From positions 31,596,304 to 31,660,303 of the forward strand of contig OZ034971.1 in assembly GCA_964030785.1 (NCBI GenBank): DNA of 64,000 nucleotides. Direction: 5' to 3'. The notes under the pieces were generated by a model. The model had not been told where the DNA came from and did not search any database. It saw nothing but the letters and a program-made list of their open reading frames with translations. Of this stretch, positions 1 through 12,228 are shown in pieces; position 1 is the stretch's first letter, and every line of letters starts with the position of its first letter. The position numbers were made by a program, and so were the translations under genes. The stretch is from Siderastrea siderea. Taxonomy: Eukaryota; Cnidaria; Anthozoa; Scleractinia; Rhizangiidae.

Positions 1-149
1 GTAAAATAGTAAGCGTGGGTATATTCCACTTCACATGATTGCGTGCTACCCGAGGGAGACAAAGACTGAGGGTACTTCACGTAATTGTGTGCTGCCTACT
101 AATATACAAACGTCTCTCTGTGAAATTTAAGAAAAATGTTTACACCTAC

Positions 150-921
150 TTTGACAACCAAGTTTCCTTTTTCCACAGCTAGAAAGCGGCCTGGCATTGC
201 AGCGGGGCTTAATGCCCAACCTGAGCTCAAGCGTCGTGTTTTCTTTTGTATAACTTGAAAATCTGTAGAAAAAAGGTGAGGCCGTTAGTTCTCCTTCAAA
301 CGAATTCAACATCATCACATAACTTTGTTGGATGAATTTTTGATAGCAATCTCACTTTGTTCATCAACACTCAACATTAATCGTCATTGTACATAATTAT
401 TTTAAATCATTGAACAGGTGTCAAACTCGTTTATCTTGCCAAATTCGACAGTTGTGAATGTCCTGGGGAGTGGGGGGGGGGGGGTGGGGGGAACCTTGAC
501 TCATGTTTAGGTAAAGGGGGTGTCTCGTTGTTCGGCAATTCAAGTTTTCACTCTCAGAAACACAATTCTCTCTGACAGCTAGCCCGCCTTTTACAGCCAT
601 ATTTTTCCAGCTTAGCTTCCGAGATAACGCTAACGGTGATCATTTTAGTCAATTTTAGTTCATTCCAGTCAAGTGATATGTGAAGCACTTTATCGATGGG
701 AAAACGCAATCTCTGTAATTTAGCAAAATGAAGATCATCTTACCCGTGCCGCGATCACTAAAATTCCCTGTAAAGGACAGCCTGGGGGCTTGCAGCGGTT
801 TTTGTTCTAGTTTAAGATATTTGTCAGACTTAAACGATTTGATGGCGTACGTCCCTGTTGTCTTCCATCCTGAAGGGAGTCTGTGAGCTACAGACAGGGT
901 GATGTGTAGAAACACTCCAAT
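150..921 (-). CDS. Beta-trefoil-like gene copy 1 (3'-truncated by window edge)
   Basis: This is the first of three tandem copies of one small minus-strand gene. Exon A is 744-921, with acceptor ACAG before 921 and donor GG|GTAAGA after 744. Exon B is 150-262, with a pyrimidine-rich acceptor TTTTTTCTACAG and donor AAA|GTAGGT. The last exon (C) lies left of base 1. Phases agree: A starts in phase 0 and ends in phase 1, and B takes it back to phase 0. Exon A contains GWKTTGTYAIKSFKSDKYLK and exon B contains GRFLAVEKGNLVVK; both match copies 2 and 3 closely. The pattern of G-x-(F/Y)-L followed by short strands is typical of beta-trefoil repeats (IL-1, FGF, ricin-B type folds), but I recognise no specific family. 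Copy 1 is nearer to copy 3 than to copy 2. The first coding exon, which should hold the start codon, was not found. Confidence 0.6.
472..498 (+). repeat. G-tract in intron of gene copy 1
   Basis: A run of G blocks lies between exons A and B. Equivalent G-rich tracts sit in the same intron of copy 2 (13,156-13,183) and copy 3 (28,893-28,912). On the transcribed minus strand they read as C runs; the plus strand could form a G-quadruplex. Confidence 0.7.
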
Positions 922-2370
922 CTGTTATTGAGAAAAAGCATTAGTTTCAACTATAATAGTTATTATTGTAAATAAAAAAATAAATAAATAAAATAACCAC
1001 CCAAACACGCCCCAAAAGGTCCCTTATTGCGGTTTTGGGTCACAACTCTGTTGACATTAAGACTGAGCGCATTTTCTTGTACACGAAATGCTTCGAGTAC
1101 ACGAAGTAAAAAATGAAGAGGAGAGCTTGAGAAAATTGACGCAACGTTTTCAAGTTGCAATCCATTTTAATTCACCCCGGCAACCCTTGGCAAAAGACAC
1201 TGCAGTTTCAAGAAGCTACAGAGTAATTTTAAACAAAACTAAACCGCACTAATTTAAGCCATCCTTTGATTCCAATTAGCGTTTTTTTTTAATTCTATGG
1301 AAGCACTAAAAATATGTGACACGGGCCCCTGAACAGGCGCCTTGCATATAGTGCAGGATAGTGCTATCCATGCAGTAGCTTTTATATGAAGCACAGATCC
1401 TCTGATCTCATCAACAGTCCCAAAAGGCAAAACCACAGTTAGTAAATTACATTTTCAAGGAAATTGAGGTGGGTGGGTACAGGTACAGAAAAAGGTGGGT
1501 TAAATTATACACCTCGGTGTACGACAGATAACAGTACAAGTTAAACATCAACATGGTACGGACTGAGTGTATGATTTTTGTGAGCTTCCTCTTGTTAAAC
1601 TCTTCGTAGTCGAATGCTTCAGATTCTGATAATTAAATGGGATTGAACTTTAATTTGTTAAGCCAGCGAGAGTTTATTAAACGAGATTAAAAACGTCTAA
1701 TAGCTATACAAATGTTGAAATACTCATTGAACCATGAAAGAACGTAAACAACAGGAACACGAAGGTTTCCATTTCAATTGATATGACCGGGAATCATAAC
1801 TACTAATCAAAGATGCATTTTCGATATCATTAGCTTAGGTGAACCCTATTCTGCCTGGGCTTTTTTTGAGTTTCTGAGCCTGGGGTGGAGGGGAGGGGGG
1901 CAAAAAGTGCCCTATAGATCTCAAAAAGTATTAATTAAGTTCTTGCGATGAAACTTGGTACGTTTGTAGCACGTCATCACTGCTTAACAGAATGGACTTA
2001 TGACGTGTCAATTATGACACTTTGAACTTGTTAAATCTTGACCATCTGTGCTTCTTGTAGCTTTTGTTTTCGTAATGCGGTGTCTAAGATTTTATTGAAA
2101 TTTGGGGATCATTTCAGACAGGCCGAGTCAGAATGACATGAAATTAATGCGCGTTCTCTCATAAAAGAACTGTTTATTTTCTTATCGTTCACGCAGAAAA
2201 TCATAACTATATATAAAAATTGTCCTGTTAGTATTTGCTACAAAAAACCTTTCATTTTAATCTAAATATCACATCGGTCTACACTGAGCATTCAGTCTAC
2301 TAAATTATGAACTCCATAAAATTTAGCTGGTTAATTTACCTTACCCCACTCAATCAATTCTGGTCTAGGC
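922..2370. other. Non-coding upstream flank of gene copy 1
   Basis: It is shared with U3 (29,340-30,780) and in part with U2 (13,854-14,755). A TATAAAAG sequence on the minus strand near 1,385 is kept in U3 but lost in U2. The small open frames here are not conserved between copies. If the missing first exon of the gene is near, it should be in this stretch, but I could not identify it. Confidence 0.5.
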
Positions 2371-2385
2371 CTTTATAAACAACAT

Positions 2386-2416
2386 ATCTATATCTATATA
2401 TATATATATATATATT
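2386..2416 (+). repeat. (TA)n microsatellite, empty-site equivalent of PLE insertion
   Basis: TATATC/TA tract in U1. The equivalent tract in U3 (from 30,782) is where the Penelope-like element begins, so this is the uninterrupted site. Confidence 0.75.
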
Positions 2417-2857
2417 CTCCTTGCTTTTCCAGGGAGAATGTAACCACATGGCAGGTATTTGTTCAGCCCAAGATTTTTCTGCCGAGATCTTGTTAATGCT
2501 GTAAGGTATTTCTGGGTTGTTGTTCACTTTTGGCCCCCTTTTCAAGCGGATTGCCGAGCAATACACAGGCAATATATGTGCGAGTTAAACCACATACAAC
2601 ATAAAACCACGCACAACCTTAAAAGGGAGCCAGAAAAGTAATTTCTGACCGGCAGTTTGAAAATGAAGCAAGATTTTGAGAAACGCAAACGACTGGGAAA
2701 TATAAAGAATGCGGTTTCTTTCTGCTAACCAGCTACTACCGACCAAATTTGGAAGATTTTTTCATCATTGGACGATTGACGTTAATCGTGAAAAATTATT
2801 GGATGATTGACATCACGCAACAACGGCTTTGGTACTGAAGAGCTTGAGAGCGCGAAA

Positions 2858-2962
2858 ATGGCTGACAGCAGGTTTGAGGAAAAACTGCTGAATTTTGAAG
2901 AAAAAATTGCTGAATTTTTATTGGATAATAAAGATAGTAAGAACATAGGGAAAGTCACGAAG
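2858..2962 (+). CDS. Candidate first exon, KIAA1958/Crypton-like N-terminus
   Basis: ATG in a good context (AAAATGG) opens 35 codons, beginning MADSRFEEKLL and running into KIAEFLLDNKDSKN, then a perfect donor AAG|GTAAGT at 2,962. From memory, similar N-termini with DSKNTKKATK occur in cnidarian proteins of the KIAA1958/Crypton-recombinase group; this is recall, not a search. No following exon was found downstream. Diverged, broken relatives lie at 4,868 (U1), 35,420 and 39,423 (U3), so this is probably a relic of a repeated exon rather than a working gene. Confidence 0.3.
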
Positions 2963-3058
2963 GTAAGTCGCTGGATTTACAGTCGCTGTTACAGAATACA
3001 ATAAAGTACATTTTCTCTTTTTTAGAGTTCTGGAAATATTTTGAGTGAATAATCAAAA

Positions 3059-3195
3059 ACAATTATTGAATTCGGCTTTCGTACGATATCAAGAATTATG
3101 CACTTCTCTGAGGGTGTTATCCGCCTCAGCCTAACACCCACAGAGATCTGCATAATTCTTCATATCATAGCCAGCCTCACCCAATAATTGTTAAT
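3059..3195. repeat. Near-palindromic MITE, U1 copy
   Basis: Two arms around a short centre at about 3,120. The left arm holds ACAATTATTGAATTCGGC and GAATTATG. The right arm is its reverse complement, with CATAATTCTTCATATCATA and CAATAATTGT. Related copies are at 35,627-35,751 and 39,547-39,685. Similar palindromes are very common in coral DNA as far as I recall. Confidence 0.65.
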
Positions 3196-3199
3196 TTCC

Positions 3200-4480
3200 G
3201 TAATCGTAGAGGAAAATTAAGACTAAATTAGTTTTGGATAAACAACAATTTGAAAAAAAAAACAAGAATGTCAGGTAATTCGTCGCTCTAACATCTTATT
3301 AATAGGAACCAAGTGGAGGCACTCATGACTAACGCATACGTGTGCCAACAGAAAGAAAGGACAGAGAGAACGGCAAACCTACTGCGGACTTAAATACGGC
3401 AGATTTTTTATTCCCAAAAGACTTAACATAGATTTATTCAGCACGGTATCCAGCGTCTTCAAATAATATAAAACCGATACACACACAGTAATGCCATGGT
3501 CAAACGCGTTAGTGCATGGCAGCATGGTTCGAATACTGGCTGCACCCAGTTGGGACGCTTCCTGCTCCCTCCTGTAATATTGTTTCCTTGATTTGATGAC
3601 ACGCCTACAAACTAGCTAAGCTAAATGCTCGTACAGTTTATTTCTCATTGTTAGAAATTGGGAAAAAATGTCAAACCACCTCTGAAAAAAGTCGAAAAAT
3701 GTAAAAAAAAAAAAAAAATTAAACAAAACTATTACCGCTTACGGTTCGAGTGTCCGCTCAATAAATGGAATCGTTTGGCAATTCACTTTCTTATTCTTCA
3801 CTAGAATTTCATGGTGAAGCAATTTCTGCGTGACTCTCTAGCATTTTGGGGGGTTTACTGGCAATTGGTTTAAAAGTTTACGTAATCGTGTTTGTTTCCG
3901 AAATCAACTGTTTCCATGTAAGTAATCATGCACCATCTGACCTTTTTTGTTCGGAGTCTTCGAACTATGAAACAATCGTGCAGAAGTTATTAGGCTGGCT
4001 CACAGCAAGGCTTATAAGTGCACTTCACGAGTCCTTTTAGCGTGAAATATTTTATCTAAGAGTTTTTTGTTGTGGTTCAATAACTGCAATTAAAGGCAGT
4101 CACCCAAATTATTTGCACGTCAAAGGCTGTTTGCAAGAGACATAAAAGAGGAAAAAATGAGTATTAGCTGAACTTATTTAAAAGATCTGAACATCTGCAG
4201 TGCTTCTGTTTATAATCCCCACGTTTTCCCTCTTTTTGTCCCAAAACATCGTTGTCAATAACACCAATAATCAGCTAAGTTAGTGACTGGAATGACTGAA
4301 GTGTAAGTTACATACTTGGAATGAGAACGCTCAAATAAACTCTCGAAATTGGAATGTTGTAGCCTCAATTAAGCCGGCTAGACAGGCTAAGAAAGTTGAA
4401 AATTGGAAACTAAAACCCACAACTTTAATTTTGCCAAATATTGAAAAACAAACAGAACCAGAAAAGAGCACTCCAAAAAC
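3200..4480. other. Non-coding stretch of U1
   Basis: Apart from the tRNA-like sequence, no coding or RNA signal is seen. The part 3,740-4,250 matches 36,310-36,800 and, more weakly, 34,810-35,280, so it was duplicated again within U3. Confidence 0.5.
3489..3556 (+). repeat. Degenerate tRNA-like (SINE-type) sequence, U1
   Basis: It contains a B-box-like GGTTCGAATACT after a weak A-box-like stretch. Homologous copies are at 16,044-16,115, 36,041-36,115 and 39,959-40,033. Probably an old tRNA-derived SINE head that predates the segmental duplication. Confidence 0.35.
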
Positions 4481-4483
4481 CTT

Positions 4484-4855
4484 TTGCTTGAATGGTCATT
4501 TCACATGTTGTATTTCTTCCGCAGACTCTAAACCACCTTGTACAGCATCATCAGTACTACAGGAGAGTACTCCTCAGGAGCTTTCGTGGTCACACTGTAG
4601 GATTTCATCGGGAGACTCAGAAGTGAGAGCCACGCTGTGCAGCGTAATAAACAGTACGAGAGGAAATTACTGCTCAGTGGCCCTCAGTAGCTTTCATTTG
4701 AGTGGTCACACTTTAGGATTTTATCCACAGACTCAAAAGTTGGAGCCATCTTATAATAAACAACACGACAGCAAAGTACTGCCCGATAGCTTTCATTTAA
4801 ATAGGCAAACAATAGGATTTTATCCGCAGCCTCTAAAATTAGAATTGCTTTATAT
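4484..4855 (+). repeat. Satellite-like tandem repeat remnant, U1
   Basis: Three to four diverged repeats of roughly 115-125 bases. Each has the order: TTTCATTTGAATGGTCACAC-like, AGGATTT(T/C)ATCC(G/A)CAGACTC, then a GAGCCACC-like stretch and AATAAACA. They produce a long open frame by chance of repeat length. The U3 counterpart is 37,015-37,385; U2 has lost it. Confidence 0.6.
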
Positions 4856-4984
4856 TTGTGAATATGAAGGAGGAAAAAATTGCTGAATTATTGAAGGATA
4901 AAGAGTGTAAGAAAACATAGAAAGCCACAAAAGGAAGTTGCTCGGTTTTTTAACCGTAGAGCTCTGAAAATATTTTTAGAGCTC

Positions 4985-7611
4985 TAAGAAAGAATTTTCC
5001 AACGTTTGCCAAAAGGCAACGGTAAAAATGAACCAAGTGTACTTTAATAGATCTTCGAGCACTTGCTTTGATGGTAATGTAATCACATAAATCTCTTGAT
5101 TTGACTGAGTACCCAGATTAGCATATCATCAGTATTTTCTTAAGAGTGGCAGGAGCTTGCCTTAAGTTTGAAATAGGAACAAAAAATAGCCCAACGCGAT
5201 GAATTATTTTAAGGCTAAAACTGACTGAAATTCTATCCGAATACCAATTTTTGCTCTCTGAGTTACCCCCTCACGAAACCAAATGTGATGAACTGTTATC
5301 CACTTACATCGTTGCAATCCTGTATTTTATTCCCAAACTGCTGGTTGTGTTTTGCTGAACAGAATCTTTTCATCAAATTCTGTCGTATATTTGGTGAAAG
5401 TTAACAAAATATCATGAAAATTACTGGTAAGCGAAATTTGGATATTTTGGCAGGACATCCAGTCCATTAACAATTACGACATACACAACACTCGATGGTT
5501 GAAACAGTTCTTACTAATTCTGTATTTTTTAAAGGATGGTAAATGTTTTCCTGCTCAGTAAGGGCTAAACTATTCTTCTTCCATTATGCTAGAAAACTTC
5601 ACCTATCAGCACAACTTACCACTAACTGAACTTGATATGTATCCATCTTTCTCATGATGTTAGTCCGCGATTGTTAACTTCTGAAGTTACAAGTATTCGA
5701 TAGAGCTGAATGTCTTTATGAAAAGTCTTTTAAAGGTACAGTTTTCTTTAAAAAAATGTAACAATTGTCGAAACTTTAAAGGGAGGTTCCCTTTTCATTA
5801 TTATAATAAAAGCTTTAAGGTTTTTAAGGTGTTTAACTGCGCTAAAACGAAACTTTTGATTTTCTTTTAAAAAATACAGGAGAAATTTGTCTGATCTCGC
5901 TGGTTTGATGACGTTATATCTTTTTGCTCACTAAGAGGCTAGGACAATTCGCGCCGATTTTCGAGGCATTATTCGCAGAGAAAACGAAACTTTTGCATAC
6001 AGCTATTTTTAAAAGCTCTTACGCACATTTCATTGATTTTTTGCGACGTGTGACGTACTACGGTAACAAAAATAACTTTCCTTGTTTCGGTATAGAGGGT
6101 TATTTCGAGATTTGTTTTGTAGAAGGCAATTATAGAGCAATAAAATCAGGGATTTTGGCCAATCACAACGTCCGTTTTGTGTGGGTTGATTTCTATTGTG
6201 CTTTGGAGTAAACGTATATCATTGAATTAGCGCACACGATCAGGGTCCAAGATCTTATAAGCAGCGGCTCGGATATCAAGTCACATAAAGTTTGCTAATT
6301 TTTTCTCTCCTAAATGGAAACTCAGCGTTTCAGAATAATTTTTAATCGACGAGATAAAAGAGTATACCTTGAAGTTGTCGGCAAAACAGCACAAAAGCAA
6401 AATGCTCACAAAATTGTTACTACAGATTTGCAATTTAATACATGGCGGGAATTTGTTCCCACTGGAGGATTCGAAACCTAACTTTTTTTTTCATAAAATT
6501 AACAAACGGATAAAGACCTCCTTTAAAAAAATTGTCAGATCCTTAGTGTGTAAAGCAATTCCAAATTGTATGATTTATTCCACTATAATTGCGAACGTTA
6601 AGCCTTTTCGTACTGACCATTGTTGATCTTAACAGGTTTGTTTTCTGAAGATTCAGACAGTCATAAATGTTCTGAAGACTTCAATTCGAAACTAAAGTAA
6701 TTTTGCATACGAAACGCCCACTAATAGGGTTATTTTGCAAACGAAAACCTGACTTCCTGTGATGCAACAAGTTGCAGGTGAAATATGAATTAAATCGTAG
6801 GTGTATTAGGCCTGTAATAAGATAAAGAGGCTGTTTAAGGGTGAATCAGTCGGATCAGAGATGCCTGCTTATTATGCTCCTTATTGTATAAAGCAATTAG
6901 AAAATAGAAATAATTTTGTGCTGTCCGCACTGAAGAAAACTGATCAATTATAAACAGGCAAAAAAAAATTCCTGGGCCCTCTGCGAATGAGGCAAGAAAG
7001 TGTGCGTATACTTCTTGTTCAACTATCAGCCCCTCCACTTTGTTGGAACTGTTCGGGTTTTTAAGTAACAGATTAGTGGCAATAAAATGGCTTGTCTCCT
7101 AGTGTAGGCCGCTCAGGTGTATCATTCATGCATGTCGCCGAATAACAACTTTTGATGAAACTGGACTAACAACCTGTGTTGGACTCTCATCCCATCCGGG
7201 GATTGTTGTTGACGCCTAGTTCCTTTATGTTAGTGAAAAAAACACCTGAGTTGATGAGGTGTTAGCAGTGTGACCGTCACACGTCTCCTGTGTCAGCTTT
7301 CACCAAAGCCATGGTGCGAGTGAATAGACTATTAATGCTTCCTAATTCGAAACCTCTGACGGAAGAAGCTGTGGAGGGAGACTTTTGTTGCGTAAATGGC
7401 CTATCAAAAACAGCAATTAATTCCGACCTTTCATTTTATTTTATGGCTTTATTACACTAATTTTGTGTTTAGAATTAACCTGTAGGAGAGGTTTTCCTGA
7501 GTCATTACATTACCGTTGATTTAAATAGGTAATTCAATGGAGATTAAAATAAATTATTTAAAGGTTACAACCGGATACGAAACCAAACCATGGCTTCCAG
7601 CTGTGAAATAA
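4985..7611. other. Non-coding stretch of U1 shared by all three units
   Basis: It is homologous to U2 17,570-20,400 and U3 40,040-42,830. Small open frames such as the one near 5,924 occur in all three but differ by frame-breaking changes, so I regard the stretch as non-coding. Confidence 0.55.
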
Positions 7612-7664
7612 GCTTTGTTCTGGACGCACTAATAAAGCCTTTTGTGGCAGACGAAAAGTGAGGC
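7612..7664. mobile_element. Deleted MITE remnant (right end only), U1
   Basis: It corresponds to the right third of the 225 bp MITE at 20,401-20,625 (TTTGTTCTGGACGCA, then AATAAAGCC). The left end is missing, so it is a deletion derivative of an element present before duplication. Confidence 0.6.
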
Positions 7665-8394
7665 GGATTGGCGTCACAGATTACAGCGCAATGCTCCGCG
7701 ACTGCTTGTAAAAGTTGGGTCAGGGACCCCATTTAGGAAGGGGGGGGGGGGGGTAGTGACCTTAGACTGGAGGGTTGGCTAACCCAGGAAGTGTCTGAGC
7801 TGCTCTGGAGTCCCTGGGGATCTGCAGGAGATGAGTGCGGAGGTAGTCCCACATCCATTCATTTCTAGTGTTCTGTCACAACTCAGATGTACTTGATGTC
7901 AATTTTGCCGCTCTATTGTATCAGTTTTACTGCCAAAGTATGTAATGTCGTGAAGCCAGTTTTAAATTTTTTTGTGGTTAATCAAATAAAAAAAATGAAA
8001 ACCTGTTTTGTTATGCTATTAGGTGCAGGAGGGCTGACCGTAATAGAGATGAACAGAATCAAGAGCAACTCAAATACTTCTCTTCAAGTCTTTCTTTTTT
8101 CTGCAGTCCATTATCCGTAAACTTCCTATCTTTTAGTCAGTTATGCCACAAAGTTTCAATTTTATTGACCAGTTTTCTTGGTACTTAAGACTGACTGTAT
8201 CATTTTTGTACTCTGGCTAACTCTGGGTAGTTCGGTTGTTCTTCTTTTTCTTAACTGCATCCTTATTCGATTTTATTGTGTGCGTTTTTACTTATTAGCA
8301 TAGAGAATTGAGGATCGGAGATGCTTATCATTAAACTTTAAAGTTTGGCCTTGAGGCATGCAATAACAAGACCTTTCATTTCAATTAGAGCCAC

Positions 8395-8650
8395 CGGCCG
8401 TTAGTTTGTTTGAAGCTGCGTATCTTCAATGTCCTTATCGTTGGCGTTCAGTATCACCCAAAACGCCTCGTGTTTTACGTAATGACCCGAATCTTTGGAA
8501 CTTACAATCCCTATTTTCGATGACAAGCTTGGCATCCTTTGCGGTTTTTGTGGAACGCTTTGACGTTTTTGGGCGTTTCATCAGTGATTATTGTTGTGAT
8601 CGAATTCAGCGTCAGCTCTCAGTCTTCTCGTTTGTCGTAAAAAACATAGC
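8395..8650 (+). repeat. Dispersed repeat shared by U1 and U2
   Basis: Homologous to 21,520-21,775. It includes ACGCCTCGTGTTTTACGTA and GTGGAACGCTTTGA. I recall similar sequence as a dispersed coral repeat; the open frames here are not maintained between copies. Confidence 0.45.
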
Positions 8651-8869
8651 ACTGTTTTGTAGGAAGCTTTGCAATCTGTTCTGAAAGTTGGCCAAGACCT
8701 CCTCGAAGATGGAATCCGAGAGCAACTTTTGAACAAAAAGTTAACCTTTCCTAGTATTGATTAGCTGATCGTTTTCTATTTTCCTGGACCAATTGGCTAG
8801 TTGGTAAATTTGGATCATTATTGGTTGTGTTGTGGAAATATCGTCTGATCCTCTATGAATTAAAAATCA

Positions 8870-11800
8870 CAAATATGAGTTACAAAATCAGTTACATCAG
8901 TTACAAAATCAGTTAAATCAGTTACAAAATCACAAACATGTTGGTTGAAGGTTTATATAATTAATATCAAACCATTTGACTGTTGAAAGTTAACCCCATT
9001 GAAACCCTCATACATTAGAATCTTGCATCTCGAACCGTTTTAGCTCGACCTTCTTGCTAACTCCACCCAAATGCGGTATCTCCTAATTCACTTCTTACAA
9101 CATCCGCAGTTGGCCAAAGCTTTAAGTATGACGAAAATTCCCTGAACATTTGTCTTATATGGAACACATTAGTGTAGTTCATTAGTTTGTGTTCCTTTTG
9201 ATCTTGCGTATATTTTGCCCCACGAGAAAAAAAAAATAACCGTTCTCTTTTGTCCCACCGTTCCCAAATTCCTCGAACACCTTAGTATCTGAACATTGTT
9301 ACGAATTCATAAGTCCAAAATTCTCGTCCTATTATTCCATGTTAAGCAGCCCTATCAAAAGGAGGCAAGGTGCACAAACTTTCATAAGAAAATAAATTTT
9401 CATTCACATGCAAATAAAACCAATTTTCATATGAAAGGATGTACACCGTACCTCGCTTTGAAGCGTGGCTCAAGACAATTCGAAAATGGCTTATTTACAA
9501 GCCTCAACCTAAGCAAGCAGTCAGTGTAACGAGCTCCTCGTTGAACAATAAAAATTCCATTTCCTTTTATTGGAAGAATTATTGCTCAACTCATAGCGAA
9601 AGTCATCAACTAGGAGAGGTCAATTTGACAAATTAAAAGCAAATTCGAAAAATCACACGCTCCACTTGTTCGGTAGAACCAGTCATTGATGTTAATAAAG
9701 TGTAAACACGTCACAGTGTAGACGAAATATTTGACATGTCCGTCTCTAAAACGGCCAATATCGTCCCCTAAAATATTTTCAAATGATAACCTGAACGATG
9801 AAAGCTCAAAGAAACAGAAAACCAAATTATCATTCGGATACAATTTGGCTGTATCTTACATTTTGGTTACACCGCCCTTCTTACATCAGACTACATGAAC
9901 GGTAGCCTGAGTTGGCTCCTTAGCGAAGAGTATGGTGCAGGTGCGAGCCGAGCGCGGACTGGGGTGGGACACGAAGCGGCGACCGTTCCTTCGTCTTCTC
10001 CGTCAATATATCTAAAGTCCTATTCTCCACAAATCTCGTACCCGGAGTCCTCAAGCTTCTTGGTCAGCGGGTGGTTCCTGAGAGCCTCTGGGTTGTGAAA
10101 AAAATATGATTTTGTTATTGGCTGTTCAGCGTAACGTAATTAAGAACAGGTAACCGCGGGATTTCTGTGGTACACTAAAGTCTCTCATAAGGATCCTCCG
10201 CTGACCAAGGAGCCTGACGACTCTGGGTTCGAGATTGACTCCCCTCTAAGGAGCTCGTTCATAGGCTAATGAAACGGAGATTTCACTAAGGGTGTGATAG
10301 GTTAACCGAGGGATGTTTTTATAGTAAAAGCCGCGTTACAGTACTAGTACACCGGAAAGATTTTAAAAGGTAATTTAACCGCTTTGATTTAAATAAGAAT
10401 TTTTACAAAAACGTTTCCCCTTCCTCTACTTGCATACCTGCTATACTACGCGGGGACAACAGACATATTTCAAATTTACACCTACATCTCATACAAAACA
10501 ATCTTTTATATAACTTAGATCGTATACATGTGCCAAATATTTCGACTTCTTTTCAGTGGGACACAGCCCATTTAAATTAAGGTAAAAATATTATGTATAA
10601 TAGGTAGTTTGGGTCCTGTATTCAATACGCAATATAATTTATTTCATGTCAAAAAAACACCCACTGTGTGGTTTTTGCCTTTTTGAGTTTCGAATCAAAT
10701 ATTCACAACATTATTAAATAATTTCGATTTATATTTATTTGAAAGCCTAAAATTGTGAAAAACTCTTAATTCAACGAGAATTTGAACTTGATTCTAGAAA
10801 AGAACTCAACAATTTCTCAAAACTGTGTGATATGACCTGAAATAAATGGACGGAAACCATACGGTGAACTCACCCGTTTAATATTAACATTAATAATTTT
10901 CTGAAACTCTGTGACTTTAGCGTAGCAAAAACATAAACACTTGATCGTCTAGTGCATGTTACGTATTTTGATGTTATAAAATTTCAAGAATTTTATAAGT
11001 GTAACTTATGCATTTTTATTTTATCTTTTTCTTCATAGTTTGTTTCCATGTTGAGGGGAAGGCGAATATAAAATGTGGTTTTATCTTACTGTAATGAAAA
11101 TAATTCGAAAAGATTAACATGCAGATATATCGAGTTTGCAAAAGTTCAAGCTTTAATCAGTTTATTAATATTAGTAAAACAAGACTTTGAATCCTTTCGA
11201 AAGTCATTAAACAAATTAAAATTACATTTTTTTTTTAATGTTGTTCTACTCTCATACTGTGGATGATACACACTCAAGTGAAAGCCACTGAGCTGCTGTT
11301 TATTTTTCGATATTTTAGGAAATAAAATTTAGAATTATTTTGTTCGTTTTGAGCTTAGATTTTGGAAAGGATGGAAAACAGCAACAAAGGTTACATGGCA
11401 TTTTGCATAATAAAAATATTAAGAAAACGCAGGATTACTGAAAACTTTCGCTTGTCCACATACTCAAAAGTTAGAATCACATTTTACAAACTGAAATTTA
11501 AACTATAGCATTTTGGGGTAAAATCAAGTTCGTTATCCTTGTAATAAGATCGGTTCATAAAGTGGAACTGTGTCGGTTGTTTGGGGGAGGGGGGGGGGTG
11601 GGTTTCTCATATGAATGTGACAAGGGTGTTTCCGGAGATTTTGAAAGGATCTACCTCAAATCTTTTACAATCTCGTTTTATGGACTTGACATTAGTTTTC
11701 TTCCAAAACTCGAAGGAGCCAAAATATAGTATTAACGTACGGTTCCTGGCGATTTAGCTGGTCATCAATATCGATCACGTTCTTATCTCAGTGCAAGTTT

Positions 11801-12228
11801 TACGATGGACGGTCATAATTTCTACTTTTATTATACCCCTAAAAGTGCATGAGATAACACAAACATTTGAATTGCCTATCAAAAAGATATCAAAAGTGCG
11901 TATTAACAAATCCGTCTCTTTCAAATAGGACACCCACCTCAACCGGCTAATTACCTTTTACGCTCAATTCAAGATGCCAGCCATTTGTGTTTTGCTTTAG
12001 GTCAGTACAACTGTTTGCTTTGTCCGGTTTATCAGATTTGGGTTATCTAAAGCATTAGACGTATTCTTTCAAAGAGTTTCCGAGCTTATTTTATAGAAAA
12101 TGGCCAGTGTTCATTTAAGGCACTACATATACAGTTAAAAAGGGCTTTCTCTGTCTACCAGGTTAAAACTTTAATCGGGACCATCTAGAAATGAGTGTAA
12201 TTGAGTAATAACTGCGCCTCCTCCTCAT
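8870..12228. other. Non-coding stretch of U1 shared with U2
   Basis: It is homologous to U2 24,000-27,940. A short direct repeat of CAGTTACAAAAT lies at 8,885-8,930. The part 9,895-10,320 is rich in GC relative to its surroundings and matches 25,295-25,990. No conserved reading frame or RNA gene was found. Confidence 0.5.

Noticed and set aside
963..1160. Minus-strand 65-codon frame upstream of gene copy 1 as an exon
   Set aside because: Open in copies 1 and 3 but not maintained in copy 2, with no consensus splice sites.
4431..4886. 151-codon and (at 36,972) 200-codon plus-strand frames as genes
   Set aside because: They lie in satellite-like tandem repeats; the open length follows from the repeat period.
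8406..8684. 92-codon frame conserved at 21,454-21,747 as a gene
   Set aside because: The copies differ by frame-breaking changes and the sequence looks like a dispersed repeat.
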